From: Gammaproteobacteria bacterium
Lineage (GTDB): Bacteria; Pseudomonadota; Gammaproteobacteria; DSM-16500
Direction: 5' to 3'
Length of the DNA: 42,062 bases
Assembly: GCA_021323555.1 (NCBI GenBank)
Contig: JAJONP010000002.1
Coordinates: 1-42,062, forward strand
A program made the translations under genes and the position numbers. Below are positions 32,868-41,488 of the stretch, piece by piece. Under the pieces are notes generated by a model. It saw nothing but the letters and a program-made list of their open reading frames with translations. It was not told the DNA's origin and searched no databases. Each line of letters begins with the position of its first letter. Within the stretch, counting starts at the first letter, position 1.

Positions 32868-33824
32868 ATGACTAAAACGCATCCCCCGCGTCTTGCTATT
32901 ATTGTCCCTTGTTATAATGAGCAACTCATCTTGCCTGATTCCTTAAGTAAATTACTCGACCTTTTGAGCCTTCTTACCGAGAAAAAACAAATACAAGAAG
33001 ATAGCTTCTTGTATTGTGTAGATGATGGCAGTCAAGATGAAACCTGGGAAATTATCTTCAATAAACATATTCTAGACTCTCGTGTAAAAGGATTACGTTT
33101 AAGCCGCAATACAGGTCATCAAAATGCGTTACTGGCTGGATTGTTAAATGTTCAGGATCAAATTGACTGTGCAGTGACTATTGACGCGGATTTGCAAGAC
33201 GATCCCCATGCTATTGAAGAAATGTTACAGCATTTCCAAGAAGGCAGTGAAATTGTTTATGGTGTAAGGACCTCACGTCAAACAGATGGTTTTTTTAAGC
33301 GGTTGACCGCCATAGGTTTTTATAAATTAATGAAATATGCGGGTGCTGAAACTGTATTTAATCATGCTGATTTCCGTTTATTAAGCCGAAGAACTATCGA
33401 GCAGCTGAGTCATTTCAAAGAGAGCAATCTATTTTTACGAGGTATTTTTACCTTGATCGGATTTAAAACCAGCAAAGTATACTATGATAGAAGAAACCGT
33501 GCATTAGGGGAAACAAAATATACTTTTAAAAAAATGTTCTCCCTGGCGTGGGAAGGTCTCACTTCTTTTAGTCATGCACCGCTTGAATTCATTTTAATAA
33601 GCGGCGCTCTTTCTTTTTTTGTTTCAATCGGTTTAGCATTATGGGTTTTAGGGGCAAAAATATTTGCTCATCCAGTCTCAGGGTGGGCTTCTATTATGGT
33701 TCCTCTCTGTTTTATAGGAGGCATACAACTGCTATCTATCGGAATCATTGGAGAATACTTGGCAAAGATTTATCTCGAAGTCAAAAGCCGTCCTCGCTAT
33801 ATAAAAGACACAGAGTTGGACTAA
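32868..33824 (+). CDS. GT2-family polyprenyl-phosphate glycosyltransferase (GtrB/DPM1-like)
   Basis: A 318-residue inner-membrane enzyme that transfers a sugar from a nucleotide donor to undecaprenyl phosphate. The GT-A domain starts LAIIVPCYNEQLILP and has VDDGSQDET and TIDADLQDDP (DxD metal site, ~103). Two C-terminal membrane helices follow (EFILISGALSFFVSIGLAL and GGIQLLSIGIIGEYLAKIY), as in GtrB-type proteins. The start MTKTHPPRL at 32868 has AAGG upstream; the longer frame from 32814 has none. The methyltransferase gene begins 4 bases after the stop, so this is the first gene of a three-gene operon. It is divergent from the desulfurase gene, with a TATAAT-like stretch between. Confidence 0.92.
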   Translation: MTKTHPPRLAIIVPCYNEQLILPDSLSKLLDLLSLLTEKKQIQEDSFLYCVDDGSQDETWEIIFNKHILDSRVKGLRLSRNTGHQNALLAGLLNVQDQIDCAVTIDADLQDDPHAIEEMLQHFQEGSEIVYGVRTSRQTDGFFKRLTAIGFYKLMKYAGAETVFNHADFRLLSRRTIEQLSHFKESNLFLRGIFTLIGFKTSKVYYDRRNRALGETKYTFKKMFSLAWEGLTSFSHAPLEFILISGALSFFVSIGLALWVLGAKIFAHPVSGWASIMVPLCFIGGIQLLSIGIIGEYLAKIYLEVKSRPRYIKDTELD

Positions 33825-33828
33825 TCTA

Positions 33829-34503
33829 ATGGAGAAAAAAGATTTTGATGCTTACGCGAAAAATTATAATGCTATTTTAAGCAAGCAATTAAATTTTTTT
33901 GAAAAAGATAATTTATATTTTGCGGAATATAAAATCGCGAAGCTGAAAAAAATAATCTCCTTTCAGCCAGGACATATTTTAGATTTTGGCTGCGGTATTG
34001 GCAGATCCACTTTATTTTTAAGTAAGTATTTCCCACATGCTCAAATCTATGGGTGTGACATTTCTCAAGAAAGCTTACTAGAAGCAAAAAAAGCAGTTCC
34101 ATCCGCTAATTTTTTTTTAACCTCTGCTTTATCTGAAAGATCGAAAATGTTTGATGTGATTTTTGTGTCAAATGTTTTTCATCATGTTAAACCCGGTGAA
34201 CGATCCAAGACTCTGGATATCATTACGCAGTCCAGCACATCCGGTGGCGTCCTAGTGGTTTTTGAGCATAACCCCTATAATCCCGTAACGCGCCACTTAG
34301 TCAATACCTGCCCTTTTGATCATGACGCTGTTTTGTTAAAACCAAAAGAATTAAAGGGATTATTTAAAAAAGCAGGTGTGCAAAATATTCATCTGGAGTA
34401 TACCTTATTTTTCCCTGCTTTTTTTAAGCGCCTTAGGTTTTTAGAGGAATACTTGCATTTTCTTCCACTGGGAGGGCAATATGTGGTAACTGGTAATTTA
34501 TGA
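33829..34503 (+). CDS. Class I SAM-dependent methyltransferase
   Basis: A 224-residue methyltransferase with motif I ILDFGCGIGRSTLFLS (~45-60), the acidic residue at the end of strand 2 (YGCDISQESL), and motif IV-like MFDVIFVSNVFHHV. The C-terminal half (EHNPYNPVTRHLV) is typical of small-molecule or lipid methyltransferases, not rRNA enzymes. Its stop overlaps the start of the next gene by four bases (ATGA). Between a polyprenyl-phosphate glycosyltransferase and a GT-C-like enzyme it probably methylates a sugar, nucleotide-sugar or lipid-linked intermediate; the substrate is inferred from context only. Confidence 0.87.
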   Translation: MEKKDFDAYAKNYNAILSKQLNFFEKDNLYFAEYKIAKLKKIISFQPGHILDFGCGIGRSTLFLSKYFPHAQIYGCDISQESLLEAKKAVPSANFFLTSALSERSKMFDVIFVSNVFHHVKPGERSKTLDIITQSSTSGGVLVVFEHNPYNPVTRHLVNTCPFDHDAVLLKPKELKGLFKKAGVQNIHLEYTLFFPAFFKRLRFLEEYLHFLPLGGQYVVTGNL

Positions 34504-36044
34504 ATAAAATGAAAATGCAAAAAATTTTAGTCACATTGTTCCTTGTTTTTTTCTATATTTTCGCCTGGCTTATCCAAGATCAATTTCTCTTAAAAGGAGA
34601 CGTAAGCTGGCAAATGCACTTGGCTCATCTTGTACTAGCCGGCGGAACCTATGTGAAAGATTTCTTTGAGATAAACCCACCTTTTTCCATTTATTTATAT
34701 ATGCCTGCTGTACTCTTACAAAAAATAGGGGCTATTTCCGCTATAATAGCGTTAAGAATCTATATATTCCTATTCGCCACTTTTTCGCTAGGAATTTGCT
34801 ATTTTTTAGTAAAGAAAATTTTCTTACCAAAAGACAATATTATCCGTTTATTATTTCTATTTTCATTATTATTTATTTATCTAATCTTGCCCCTGGATGA
34901 ATTCGGGCAACGTGAATGTTTGTTACTTTATTTAACTATGCCTTATTTCTTATTAGTTGGTTTGCGCCTTAATCGTGGAAAAATACCAACATTTCTCGCT
35001 CTAGGGATCGGATTTTTAGCAGGTCTTGGTTTTTCCATTAAGCCATTTTTTCTTTTTGCCTTTGCCTTAGTCGAGCTTTATTATATGTTAGCTCAACCTT
35101 ATTCCCGGAGATATTTATTAAGCTGGATACGAGCAGAAACGCTAGTTATTTTAGTAGTGTTAATCTCATACCTGGCTTTTATCTATCTCTTTCATCCCAA
35201 TTACGTTGAGATAGTCGTACCTCTCGCAGCACGCTTCTATTATCAATTTTTTTCTTTTCCTTTGACTTATGTAATGCTCAACCCTCTTATTATTTATATC
35301 GCCTTCACTCCTCTTCTTTATTTTCTTCTTCCTACCAAAAACCCCTACAATAAATTATCAGTCACACTCATAATGGCATTAATGGGTTTTCTGCTAGCGT
35401 ATTCTGTGCAACAAATTCCATGGTATTACCATGCGCTGCCTGCATTTAGCATAGCAATCGTAGTGTGTACTTTATTATTCGGTTTATTTATGACACATCA
35501 TCAATTCAATCAAAAGGAATTTCTATTTGTCTGGTTTTTAGGCGTTTTCATTTTTTTATGTCCTTTTATCTCTATTAAGCAATTTTATACAAGAGGGATC
35601 GTGTTAAAACAGATGACACAACCCTTGGTTGATGAATTGCAAGCAAAAGAAAAAAATCATTTTGTTTATTTTTTTTCAAGCAGCGCGGCTTATATGGTCT
35701 CCATTTTTGAACATGCGGGTGTCTTACACGCTTCACGCTTACAGTTTTTAGCCTGGATGCAGCGTTATTTTTATATTCACTCAGCACCTGTTTTTTCTTC
35801 CCAGCAACAAAAAGATGAACAATTTTTTGTGACTTTGTTAGTTGAAGATATCAGAAAAAATAAGCCGAATCTTATTTATGTTGATCAGCTTAAGCGTCCC
35901 ATGTTATACGGCCCAGGAATACAGCTAGACTATATAAAAATCCTTTCGCGCTATCCTTCTTTCAAGCGAGCATGGCAAGCTTATCACTATTGGAAAACCG
36001 TTGAATGCCCTGATTTCTATAAATTTGATATCTATAAACGCTAA
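34500..36044 (+). CDS. GT-C-like polytopic membrane glycosyltransferase
   Basis: A 514-residue membrane protein with about ten to eleven transmembrane segments and a C-terminal soluble part (~380-514). The first periplasmic loop contains acidic residues in GDVSWQMHLAHLVLAGGTY followed by DFFEINPP, a pattern (Asp/Glu near the membrane, then N-P-P) seen in GT-C enzymes that use polyprenyl-phosphate sugars. It is translationally coupled to the methyltransferase. Together with the GT2 enzyme it could form a flip-and-transfer route: GT2 loads the lipid carrier inside, GT-C transfers the sugar outside. The last four bases overlap the stop of trmJ on the other strand. Confidence 0.78.
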   Translation: MNKMKMQKILVTLFLVFFYIFAWLIQDQFLLKGDVSWQMHLAHLVLAGGTYVKDFFEINPPFSIYLYMPAVLLQKIGAISAIIALRIYIFLFATFSLGICYFLVKKIFLPKDNIIRLLFLFSLLFIYLILPLDEFGQRECLLLYLTMPYFLLVGLRLNRGKIPTFLALGIGFLAGLGFSIKPFFLFAFALVELYYMLAQPYSRRYLLSWIRAETLVILVVLISYLAFIYLFHPNYVEIVVPLAARFYYQFFSFPLTYVMLNPLIIYIAFTPLLYFLLPTKNPYNKLSVTLIMALMGFLLAYSVQQIPWYYHALPAFSIAIVVCTLLFGLFMTHHQFNQKEFLFVWFLGVFIFLCPFISIKQFYTRGIVLKQMTQPLVDELQAKEKNHFVYFFSSSAAYMVSIFEHAGVLHASRLQFLAWMQRYFYIHSAPVFSSQQQKDEQFFVTLLVEDIRKNKPNLIYVDQLKRPMLYGPGIQLDYIKILSRYPSFKRAWQAYHYWKTVECPDFYKFDIYKR

Positions 36045-36751
36045 CGCTGGTTTTCCACCGCTCCTAAAATCCCACGTAAGATATTAACTTCCATAGCATC
36101 TGGTCTAGCGCGATTAAATAAACGCTGTAAACGCGTCATAAGCTGTCGGGGTGCTTTAATATTTAAAAAATCAATGTTAATTAGTACACGTTCCAAATGT
36201 TCATAAAAATTTTGCATGCTTTCCGCAGTAGCATAATCATAATCTCGTACTTCAGGCACAGTCTTATCTAAGCTCGCTATATACAGTTCATACGCAATAA
36301 CCTGAACAGCTGCCGCCACGTTTAAAGACGTATAATCAGGATGACAAGGAATCTGTAAATGAAAATGACAGCGATGAAGCTCGTCATTCGTTAACCCCGA
36401 TTGTTCCGGCCCCAAAATCACGGCGATTTTATGGTGGACAGCTTCAGCAATTGCTTTTTCAGCAAATGCGCGGGGTGTTAACATTGGCCAGGGAATCGTG
36501 CGTGAACGCGCACTCGTTCCCACTACTAAACTGCAATCTGCAATGGCTTCTGCTAACTCATTCACAACAACTGCTTTATCCAATAGATCAGCCGCACCCA
36601 CTGCCATTTCAGTGGCTTTATCATGTGGGAAAGCGTGAGGCGCCACCAAATAAAGCGTTTTTAAGCCCATTGTTTTCATGGCACGTGCAGCCGCGCCAAT
36701 ATTTCCTGGGTGTGAAGTATTGACTAATACAATGCGAATATTGCCTAGCAT
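36041..36751 (-). CDS. trmJ: tRNA (cytidine/uridine-2'-O-)-methyltransferase TrmJ
   Basis: A SPOUT-family enzyme that 2'-O-methylates position 32 of several tRNAs. The 236-residue protein starts LGNIRIVLVNTSHPGNIGAAARAMK, the TrmH/TrmJ motif 1 with the catalytic Arg. It has LVVGTSAR, then motif 2 ILGPEQSGLTNDEL and motif 3 IPCHPDYTSLNVAAAVQVIAYE, which make the SAM knot. The stop shares bases with the convergent GT-C gene (CTAA serves both), so the ends are interlocked. It is divergent from suhB. Confidence 0.96.
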   Translation of the reverse strand: MLGNIRIVLVNTSHPGNIGAAARAMKTMGLKTLYLVAPHAFPHDKATEMAVGAADLLDKAVVVNELAEAIADCSLVVGTSARSRTIPWPMLTPRAFAEKAIAEAVHHKIAVILGPEQSGLTNDELHRCHFHLQIPCHPDYTSLNVAAAVQVIAYELYIASLDKTVPEVRDYDYATAESMQNFYEHLERVLINIDFLNIKAPRQLMTRLQRLFNRARPDAMEVNILRGILGAVENQR

Positions 36752-36880
36752 ACATTTTTTCCTTACGTTGATTTTTTAAAAATGTTCCTTAAAACTATCC
36801 CGTGGCATCTTACAGAAAATTTGTTATGCTAGTCGAAGTTTTTTTGCTCTTTCAACAAGCACAGGTGTTTTGTTTACATT

Positions 36881-37678
36881 ATGCGCGACCCTATACTCAA
36901 TATCGCTGTTAAAGCTGCTCTCGCGGCAGGAAATATTATTATTCGAGCCCTTGGCCGCCCTGATGCTATTCAAATCAGCCAAAAAAAACCGAATGATTAT
37001 GTCACAGATATTGACCGACAAGCAGAGCAAGAAATTATTGCCATTATCCGCAAAGCGCATCCTGGACACGGTATTATAGGAGAGGAAAGTGGCGAAGCAA
37101 TCGGCAAAGAATATACATGGATTATTGACCCTATTGACGGTACGCGTAATTTTATTCATGGATTTCCACAATTTGCAGTATCTATTGGCATTCGCTACAG
37201 AGGCAGAATTGAACACGGCGTAATTTATGACCCACTGCGTCAAGAATTATTTACCGCCAGCCGTGGCAAAGGGGCAAGACTTAATGACAAGCGCATTCGC
37301 GTTAGCACGCGCACTCAATTAGAAGATTGTTTACTTGGAACCGGATTTCCTCATCGGCATTCACCACCACGTTTGAAAGCCCACTTAAGTGCCATGGAAA
37401 CAATCATTCCTTTATGCGGTGACATTCGCCGCCTTGGGGCTGCAACTTTAGATTTGGCTTATGTCGCTTGTGGACGACTTGATGGTTTTTGGGAAGCTGG
37501 ATTGAAAATATGGGATATTGCTGCAGGAATCCTACTGATTAAAGAAGCAGGCGGATTAGTTTTTGATATAGATGGCGGTGATAATTATTTAGAAAGCGGA
37601 GACATCATCACAGGTAATCCGAAAATAGTAAAATTATTATTAAAAAAAATTAAGCCACACTTTTCTTCTATTTTATAA
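36881..37678 (+). CDS. suhB: Inositol-1-monophosphatase / SuhB
   Basis: A 265-residue member of the Mg-dependent inositol monophosphatase superfamily. Metal ligands are visible in IIGEESGE (~67-74), WIIDPIDGTRNFIHG (~86-100; first signature) and WDIAAGILLIKEAGG (~207-221; second signature). In enterobacteria SuhB also joins the NusA/NusB rRNA antitermination complex, and its position divergent from trmJ is the conserved gammaproteobacterial order. The start MRDPILNIAVKAA is the standard one. Confidence 0.96.
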   Translation: MRDPILNIAVKAALAAGNIIIRALGRPDAIQISQKKPNDYVTDIDRQAEQEIIAIIRKAHPGHGIIGEESGEAIGKEYTWIIDPIDGTRNFIHGFPQFAVSIGIRYRGRIEHGVIYDPLRQELFTASRGKGARLNDKRIRVSTRTQLEDCLLGTGFPHRHSPPRLKAHLSAMETIIPLCGDIRRLGAATLDLAYVACGRLDGFWEAGLKIWDIAAGILLIKEAGGLVFDIDGGDNYLESGDIITGNPKIVKLLLKKIKPHFSSIL

Positions 37679-37699
37679 AGAACACTTACCGAACATTTA

Positions 37700-38842
37700 C
37701 TAATCTTCTGCTCCTCGCAGGACCGCCAACAATAACGGATTAATAACGTAATAATGCCCTTGCTTATTTTGTTCTACATAATCTTTTTCAAGCAATACAC
37801 GCACTGAGGTTGATACAGAACTTGCTGGCATTGATAATGCGAGACAAGTTTCGTGGTCGCTTATCGTTTTTACAGTATTATTAGCAATATATTTAAGTAA
37901 TCGTCTTTGACCTATCGGTAAATCAGACAACTCCCTCAACGCATCGCTCCATTCTTCCTCAATAACACCTGCCCAGGCATTTTTAACATCGTTTATTTTT
38001 GGAAGTTTCTGGCAAGTCTCCCACAAAACATCACATAGGTAATTGACGTAATAAGGATGTCGATTAGAAAGAGCCATGATTTTATCAAAAGCATTTTTCT
38101 CTAGAGGCTCACCCCACGTATCTACAGCAATTTTCTGAATATGTTTTTCATAGTCATTTGCATCAATGCGATCTAATTTCATTTTTCGACATAGCTTATA
38201 AAGAGGACGATTTTCATCTTCAAACATACTTAATAAAAGAGAACGAACACTGCCAGAAAAAATAAGCGATAAACATCGCATTTCTTGAGCGGCTGTTCTA
38301 AAAGCGCCTTCTATGCCTTTTTGTTTGGTAATACGATCTATTTCTTGGAATTCATCAAGAAATATTACTGCTCTCTTATTTTTTTCCGCTAATAATTTTT
38401 CTAATAATAATAACGCTTCTGAAATAATCACGGAATGATTAGTTTGATTTTTCGGTATTAATTTAAGATTGGCTTCTTCGCTTCCAAAAGAAAGCAAAGG
38501 TTCTAAATTAGAAATATATTTTTTTATTGAAGACATCAATTTTTCAATATGTCCAATAGACTTTCCGATTAACTTGATAACACTGGCGATGACTATTTGT
38601 GAAATTTCTTCCTCCGAGGTACATAAATGGAAATTGATCTTCATGAAAGGCAGTTTCGATTGTTCAATAGCTCTTTCTGCTAAGCTTGATTTCCCATAGC
38701 GTCGTGGCGCAATGATGAGTGTGTGTTTGCCATGTTGGATATGCCCAGTGAGTTGCTTCGTTTCTTCTATACGATTGCAAAAAGCATCACCAAACGCTTT
38801 GCCTAAAGGAAATAATACTCTTTTTTTCAATGTGTTAGACAT
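37700..38842 (-). CDS. P-loop ATPase with C-terminal helix-turn-helix
   Basis: A 380-residue AAA-like ATPase of the group often called archaeal-type ATPases. Walker A is LIIAPRRYGKSSLAERA (~42-58) and Walker B is RAVIFLDEFQEIDRI (~155-170), followed by a sensor-like Ser (LIFSGSVRS, ~193-201). The C-terminal ~70 residues (SMPASSVSTSVRVLLEKDYVEQ) form a winged helix. Such proteins are frequent in mobile or stress-related contexts and act on unknown DNA or protein clients. Its end is 20 bases from suhB (convergent). The gene stands alone, and a cluster of CCGTTACGGTGGTTA repeats lies about 50 bases upstream of its start. Confidence 0.88.
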   Translation of the reverse strand: MSNTLKKRVLFPLGKAFGDAFCNRIEETKQLTGHIQHGKHTLIIAPRRYGKSSLAERAIEQSKLPFMKINFHLCTSEEEISQIVIASVIKLIGKSIGHIEKLMSSIKKYISNLEPLLSFGSEEANLKLIPKNQTNHSVIISEALLLLEKLLAEKNKRAVIFLDEFQEIDRITKQKGIEGAFRTAAQEMRCLSLIFSGSVRSLLLSMFEDENRPLYKLCRKMKLDRIDANDYEKHIQKIAVDTWGEPLEKNAFDKIMALSNRHPYYVNYLCDVLWETCQKLPKINDVKNAWAGVIEEEWSDALRELSDLPIGQRRLLKYIANNTVKTISDHETCLALSMPASSVSTSVRVLLEKDYVEQNKQGHYYVINPLLLAVLRGAED

Positions 38843-38893
38843 TTTTATAGACTGCTACCACGAATATAGTGTTTATATAATATAATGGTTCCT

Positions 38894-38947
38894 TCCGTTA
38901 CGCAATATTCCGTTACGGTGGTTACCGTTACGGTGGTTACCGTAAAG
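38894..38947. repeat. Tandem CCGTTACGGTGGTTA repeats upstream of the ATPase gene
   Basis: Two perfect head-to-tail copies of the 15-mer at 38910-38924 and 38925-38939, flanked by partial copies CCGTTACG (38895-38902) and CCGTAA (from 38940). CCGTTACGG is nearly palindromic, so the array gives four closely spaced candidate protein-binding sites 50-100 bases before the ATPase start. Confidence 0.8.
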
Positions 38948-38974
38948 TAGAGAGGTAATAGGCTCTACTATACA

Positions 38975-39036
38975 CGGCAATCGCACTAAAATTTTAGGTT
39001 TTAGCTAAAAAGAAAAAGCTGAGTACGATTGCCCTG
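38975..39036. repeat. Dispersed ~62-bp palindromic repeat, compact copy
   Basis: CGGCAATCGCACTAAAA at one end pairs with the GTACGATTGCCCTG at the other, and GGTTTTAGCTAAAAAG lies in the middle. It is the reverse-orientation, uninterrupted version of 22397-22566, and lies between the ATPase and RibH-like genes. Confidence 0.8.
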
Positions 39037-39052
39037 TTCTACTATAGAGAAT

Positions 39053-39478
39053 TTATAAATGTATTTTGTTTTTTAATTTTATTAAATAATCCACAGCATT
39101 CAACGCTTCTTTGACACGTTCACCATTTTCCACTCTGGATTTTAAAAGCGCCATCGTTGGAGCAGAAATAATCCCATTGCCTATGGCAAGCCCCTCCATC
39201 GTGAATCGAATAAAGCATTCTTTAATATGGTCCCAGATAAATTCGTACTGATCTGTCTCGCCTTTCAATAATAAACTTAATGGAATATAACCATCAAAAG
39301 GTTGAGAGTGATGATAGTGTTTAATCACAGCAGGTATTTCATACGTGCCTGCATTTACTGTTTCTATCGCATAATCATAATGAGATTGTTTTAAAAGTTG
39401 TACGCAGCTTTCAAGCTGTTGCTCCGCGAGAATTTCATAATAATTGGACCAAATGACGAGTATTTTAAATTTTTGCAT
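39053..39478 (-). CDS. Lumazine synthase (RibH)-like protein lacking the catalytic His
   Basis: A 141-residue protein with the 6,7-dimethyl-8-ribityllumazine synthase fold, the next-to-last step of riboflavin synthesis. Matching segments are the N-terminal strand KILVIWSNYYEILAEQQL, the substrate loop NAGTYEIPAVIKH (~42-54), LKGETDQYEFIWDHIK (~72-87) and IGNGIISAP. In true RibH the G-E-T-x-H motif has the His that acts as proton donor; here it is Gln (GETDQY). It is not next to other rib genes. AAGG lies just upstream of the ATG. It may be a degenerate paralogue with a new role, or the only lumazine synthase with altered chemistry. Confidence 0.82.
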   Translation of the reverse strand: MQKFKILVIWSNYYEILAEQQLESCVQLLKQSHYDYAIETVNAGTYEIPAVIKHYHHSQPFDGYIPLSLLLKGETDQYEFIWDHIKECFIRFTMEGLAIGNGIISAPTMALLKSRVENGERVKEALNAVDYLIKLKNKIHL

Positions 39479-39496
39479 GCCTACCTTCTTGTTTAA

Positions 39497-40381
39497 TCAA
39501 AATATAACGGGGATTCTAAAGCCTGGCCTACCGTCTGGTCTACCAAGTCCAGGATGGCCTATATAAGCTTTCCAAACCTTACCATAACAAGTAGGATCAG
39601 TAGAAGAAGCTGAAGATCGTGAAGAAGATAATGAATGCGATCGTGTGCGCGGTGATTTTGGCGGGGATGATAATTCTTCTGTCAAAATATTCTCATCAGC
39701 TTTAGACTTACAACTACATTCATATAATTTTTTGCCTAAATAGCCGATCATTTCTACAGCCGATGCAACGCCCTTCAGAAAACTCGGAACCATACAAGCA
39801 TAGCCGACAGCAGCAATATAAGACATACCGAGAGAAGGTAAAAGAATCGGTGAAAATACAAAAGCATTCACAGCCAGTATAATCATCCCTATGGCAACCG
39901 ATAACCCAGTGTAACATTGCTCAGTTCCTGTGTCGTTTTTTAGCCACCCCATACTTGTTCCTACTGCAGCTAATACCCATCCAAGAGCAGGGGTGCCGAG
40001 TACTCCAAGAAATACCAATGCTGTTAACACATAACACGCGGTAACAGTAAAATGCGCAATGGCTCCGATTATTAAGGAAGAAAGGCTCCGAATTTCAGAT
40101 CGGCTATAGGTAAAAGATGGAACACATAACAATATTAGATAACAAATGCCACGCAAAAATTCTGCGAACGCATAACAAAAATAGGCAAATGGCGGACAAA
40201 GGCGTAGCATCGGCGAAAGATGAAATGCACTACCAAGAGTACCGCCCCCTTCACCGACAAAGCTGCCTATTGCGTTTAATATTCTGCTCCATAGTGTTGA
40301 GGTCCGGTCGAAAGGCCTGGATGTTTGTAGATTATTCTCACTATCAATGACTATTTCATCTTCCAGGGCGTTTTCAGTCAT
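39497..40381 (-). CDS. Hypothetical multi-pass membrane protein
   Basis: 294 residues, no family recognised. The N-terminus is an acidic cytoplasmic-type segment (~1-40). Three to five hydrophobic segments follow between ~55 and ~215, among them AYFCYAFAEFLRGICYLILLC, TACYVLTALVFLGVLGTPALGW and GMIILAVNAFVFSPILLPSLG. The C-terminal ~75 residues are Ser-rich and probably disordered (SPRTRSHSLSSSRSSASS), with an odd Gly/Pro/Arg-rich last stretch. AAAGG lies ~9 bases upstream of the ATG. The mixture of membrane helices and a disordered tail recalls membrane-targeted effectors of intracellular bacteria; that is inference. Confidence 0.75.
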   Translation of the reverse strand: MTENALEDEIVIDSENNLQTSRPFDRTSTLWSRILNAIGSFVGEGGGTLGSAFHLSPMLRLCPPFAYFCYAFAEFLRGICYLILLCVPSFTYSRSEIRSLSSLIIGAIAHFTVTACYVLTALVFLGVLGTPALGWVLAAVGTSMGWLKNDTGTEQCYTGLSVAIGMIILAVNAFVFSPILLPSLGMSYIAAVGYACMVPSFLKGVASAVEMIGYLGKKLYECSCKSKADENILTEELSSPPKSPRTRSHSLSSSRSSASSTDPTCYGKVWKAYIGHPGLGRPDGRPGFRIPVIF

Positions 40382-40457
40382 ACAAGTAACCTTTTTACAA
40401 AAAAACCTAGTATGATTATAAAATAAACAAAATGAAAGCGGTTTTTTCTTTCATAGT

Positions 40458-40482
40458 AAAAAAGCTATCCTAGCATTTTTTT
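40458..40482 (-). terminator. Possible bidirectional terminator
   Basis: A-rich sequence, a GCTA-TCC-TAGC hairpin and seven T give a short stem extended by A-T pairs. It lies 29 bases after the epmA stop codon on the minus strand. The G+C core is short, so efficiency is doubtful. Confidence 0.4.
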
Positions 40483-40510
40483 ATTTTTCCAATATAAACA
40501 ATAGATTATG

Positions 40511-41485
40511 CTAAGAATTTAAAAAACCAAAGCTTAATACCTGTGAAATCGTTTCCTGTCCTAATGCCAACATGACAAGCCGATCTACTCCTAATGCAAC
40601 GCCTGCACAATCAGGTAGCCCATGCCTTAGGGCATTCAATAAATACTGATCAATAGGAACACTGGGCATATTATAGTGTGCGCGATATTCTAATTCTCTT
40701 TCAAATCGATGTCGCTGTTCATCCGCATCTTGTAGTTCATGAAACCCGTTTGCTAATTCCATCCCCTTGAAATAAAGTTCAAAACGCGATGCGACAGGCG
40801 GATCTTCCTGACGAATTTTCGCCAAACTCGCTTGAGAGACTGGAAAATCGTACACAAAAACAGGGGCATTTAGACCTAAAGATGGCTCAATACAATGCGT
40901 GAATAATAAATCTAAATAACTGTTTTTATTTTCTGGCAATCGGGGTAAGGGTTGGATATGCTGCGCCGCACAGTCTCTTAATTCAGGAATAGTCACGCTA
41001 TGCGGATTAATCCCCAAATAAGATTGATAGACTTGAGCGAGACTCACGCGCTCCGCGCTGGGGAATTGTAGTGCGAGCAACAATTCACTGGTTTCATCCA
41101 TCAATTGATGATGATCAAACCCCACGCGATACCATTCCAGCATACTAAACTCAGGGTTATGTAATCTTCCTATTTCCCCTTGACGAAAAGATTTAGTGAT
41201 TTGAAAAATAGATGCCATCCCCGCCGCTAATAAACGTTTCATCGCATACTCGGGTGATGTTTGTAGATAGCACACTTCGTTCTCTGTCGAGCCTATTTTT
41301 TTAAAATAAGCTTCTATACTCATGATGTGTGGGTTGGTTACGGTTGCATGCGATAAAATAGGCGTTTCGACTTCTATCACATGGCGCGCTTCAAAAAACG
41401 CTCGGATGCGATTGATCATCTGGGCGCGTTGAACCAATATGCCAACCGAAGCGGTTGGCCTCCATTCTTCGTTTGTAGCCATCAT
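40511..41485 (-). CDS. epmA: EF-P--(R)-beta-lysine ligase
   Basis: A LysRS-like class II enzyme (formerly GenX/PoxA/YjeA) that attaches beta-lysine to the conserved Lys of elongation factor P. The 324 residues lack a tRNA anticodon-binding domain, as expected. Motif segments are VETPILSHATVTNPH (~40-54), SFRQGEIGRLHNPEFSMLEWYR (motif 2, spanning ~103-124), FELYFKGMELANGFHEL (~235-251) and the motif 3-like GVALGVDRLVMLALG near the C-terminus. It directly follows efp (3 bases between stop and start), so the ligase and its substrate are co-expressed. ATG codons at 41485 and 41482 are both possible starts. The aminomutase EpmB is not in the window. Confidence 0.97.
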   Translation of the reverse strand: MMATNEEWRPTASVGILVQRAQMINRIRAFFEARHVIEVETPILSHATVTNPHIMSIEAYFKKIGSTENEVCYLQTSPEYAMKRLLAAGMASIFQITKSFRQGEIGRLHNPEFSMLEWYRVGFDHHQLMDETSELLLALQFPSAERVSLAQVYQSYLGINPHSVTIPELRDCAAQHIQPLPRLPENKNSYLDLLFTHCIEPSLGLNAPVFVYDFPVSQASLAKIRQEDPPVASRFELYFKGMELANGFHELQDADEQRHRFERELEYRAHYNMPSVPIDQYLLNALRHGLPDCAGVALGVDRLVMLALGQETISQVLSFGFLNS

Positions 41486-41488
41486 TCT

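Noticed and set aside
38894..38947. Replication origin iterons
   Set aside because: No Rep or DnaA gene and no DnaA boxes nearby; a regulatory role for the ATPase gene is simpler.
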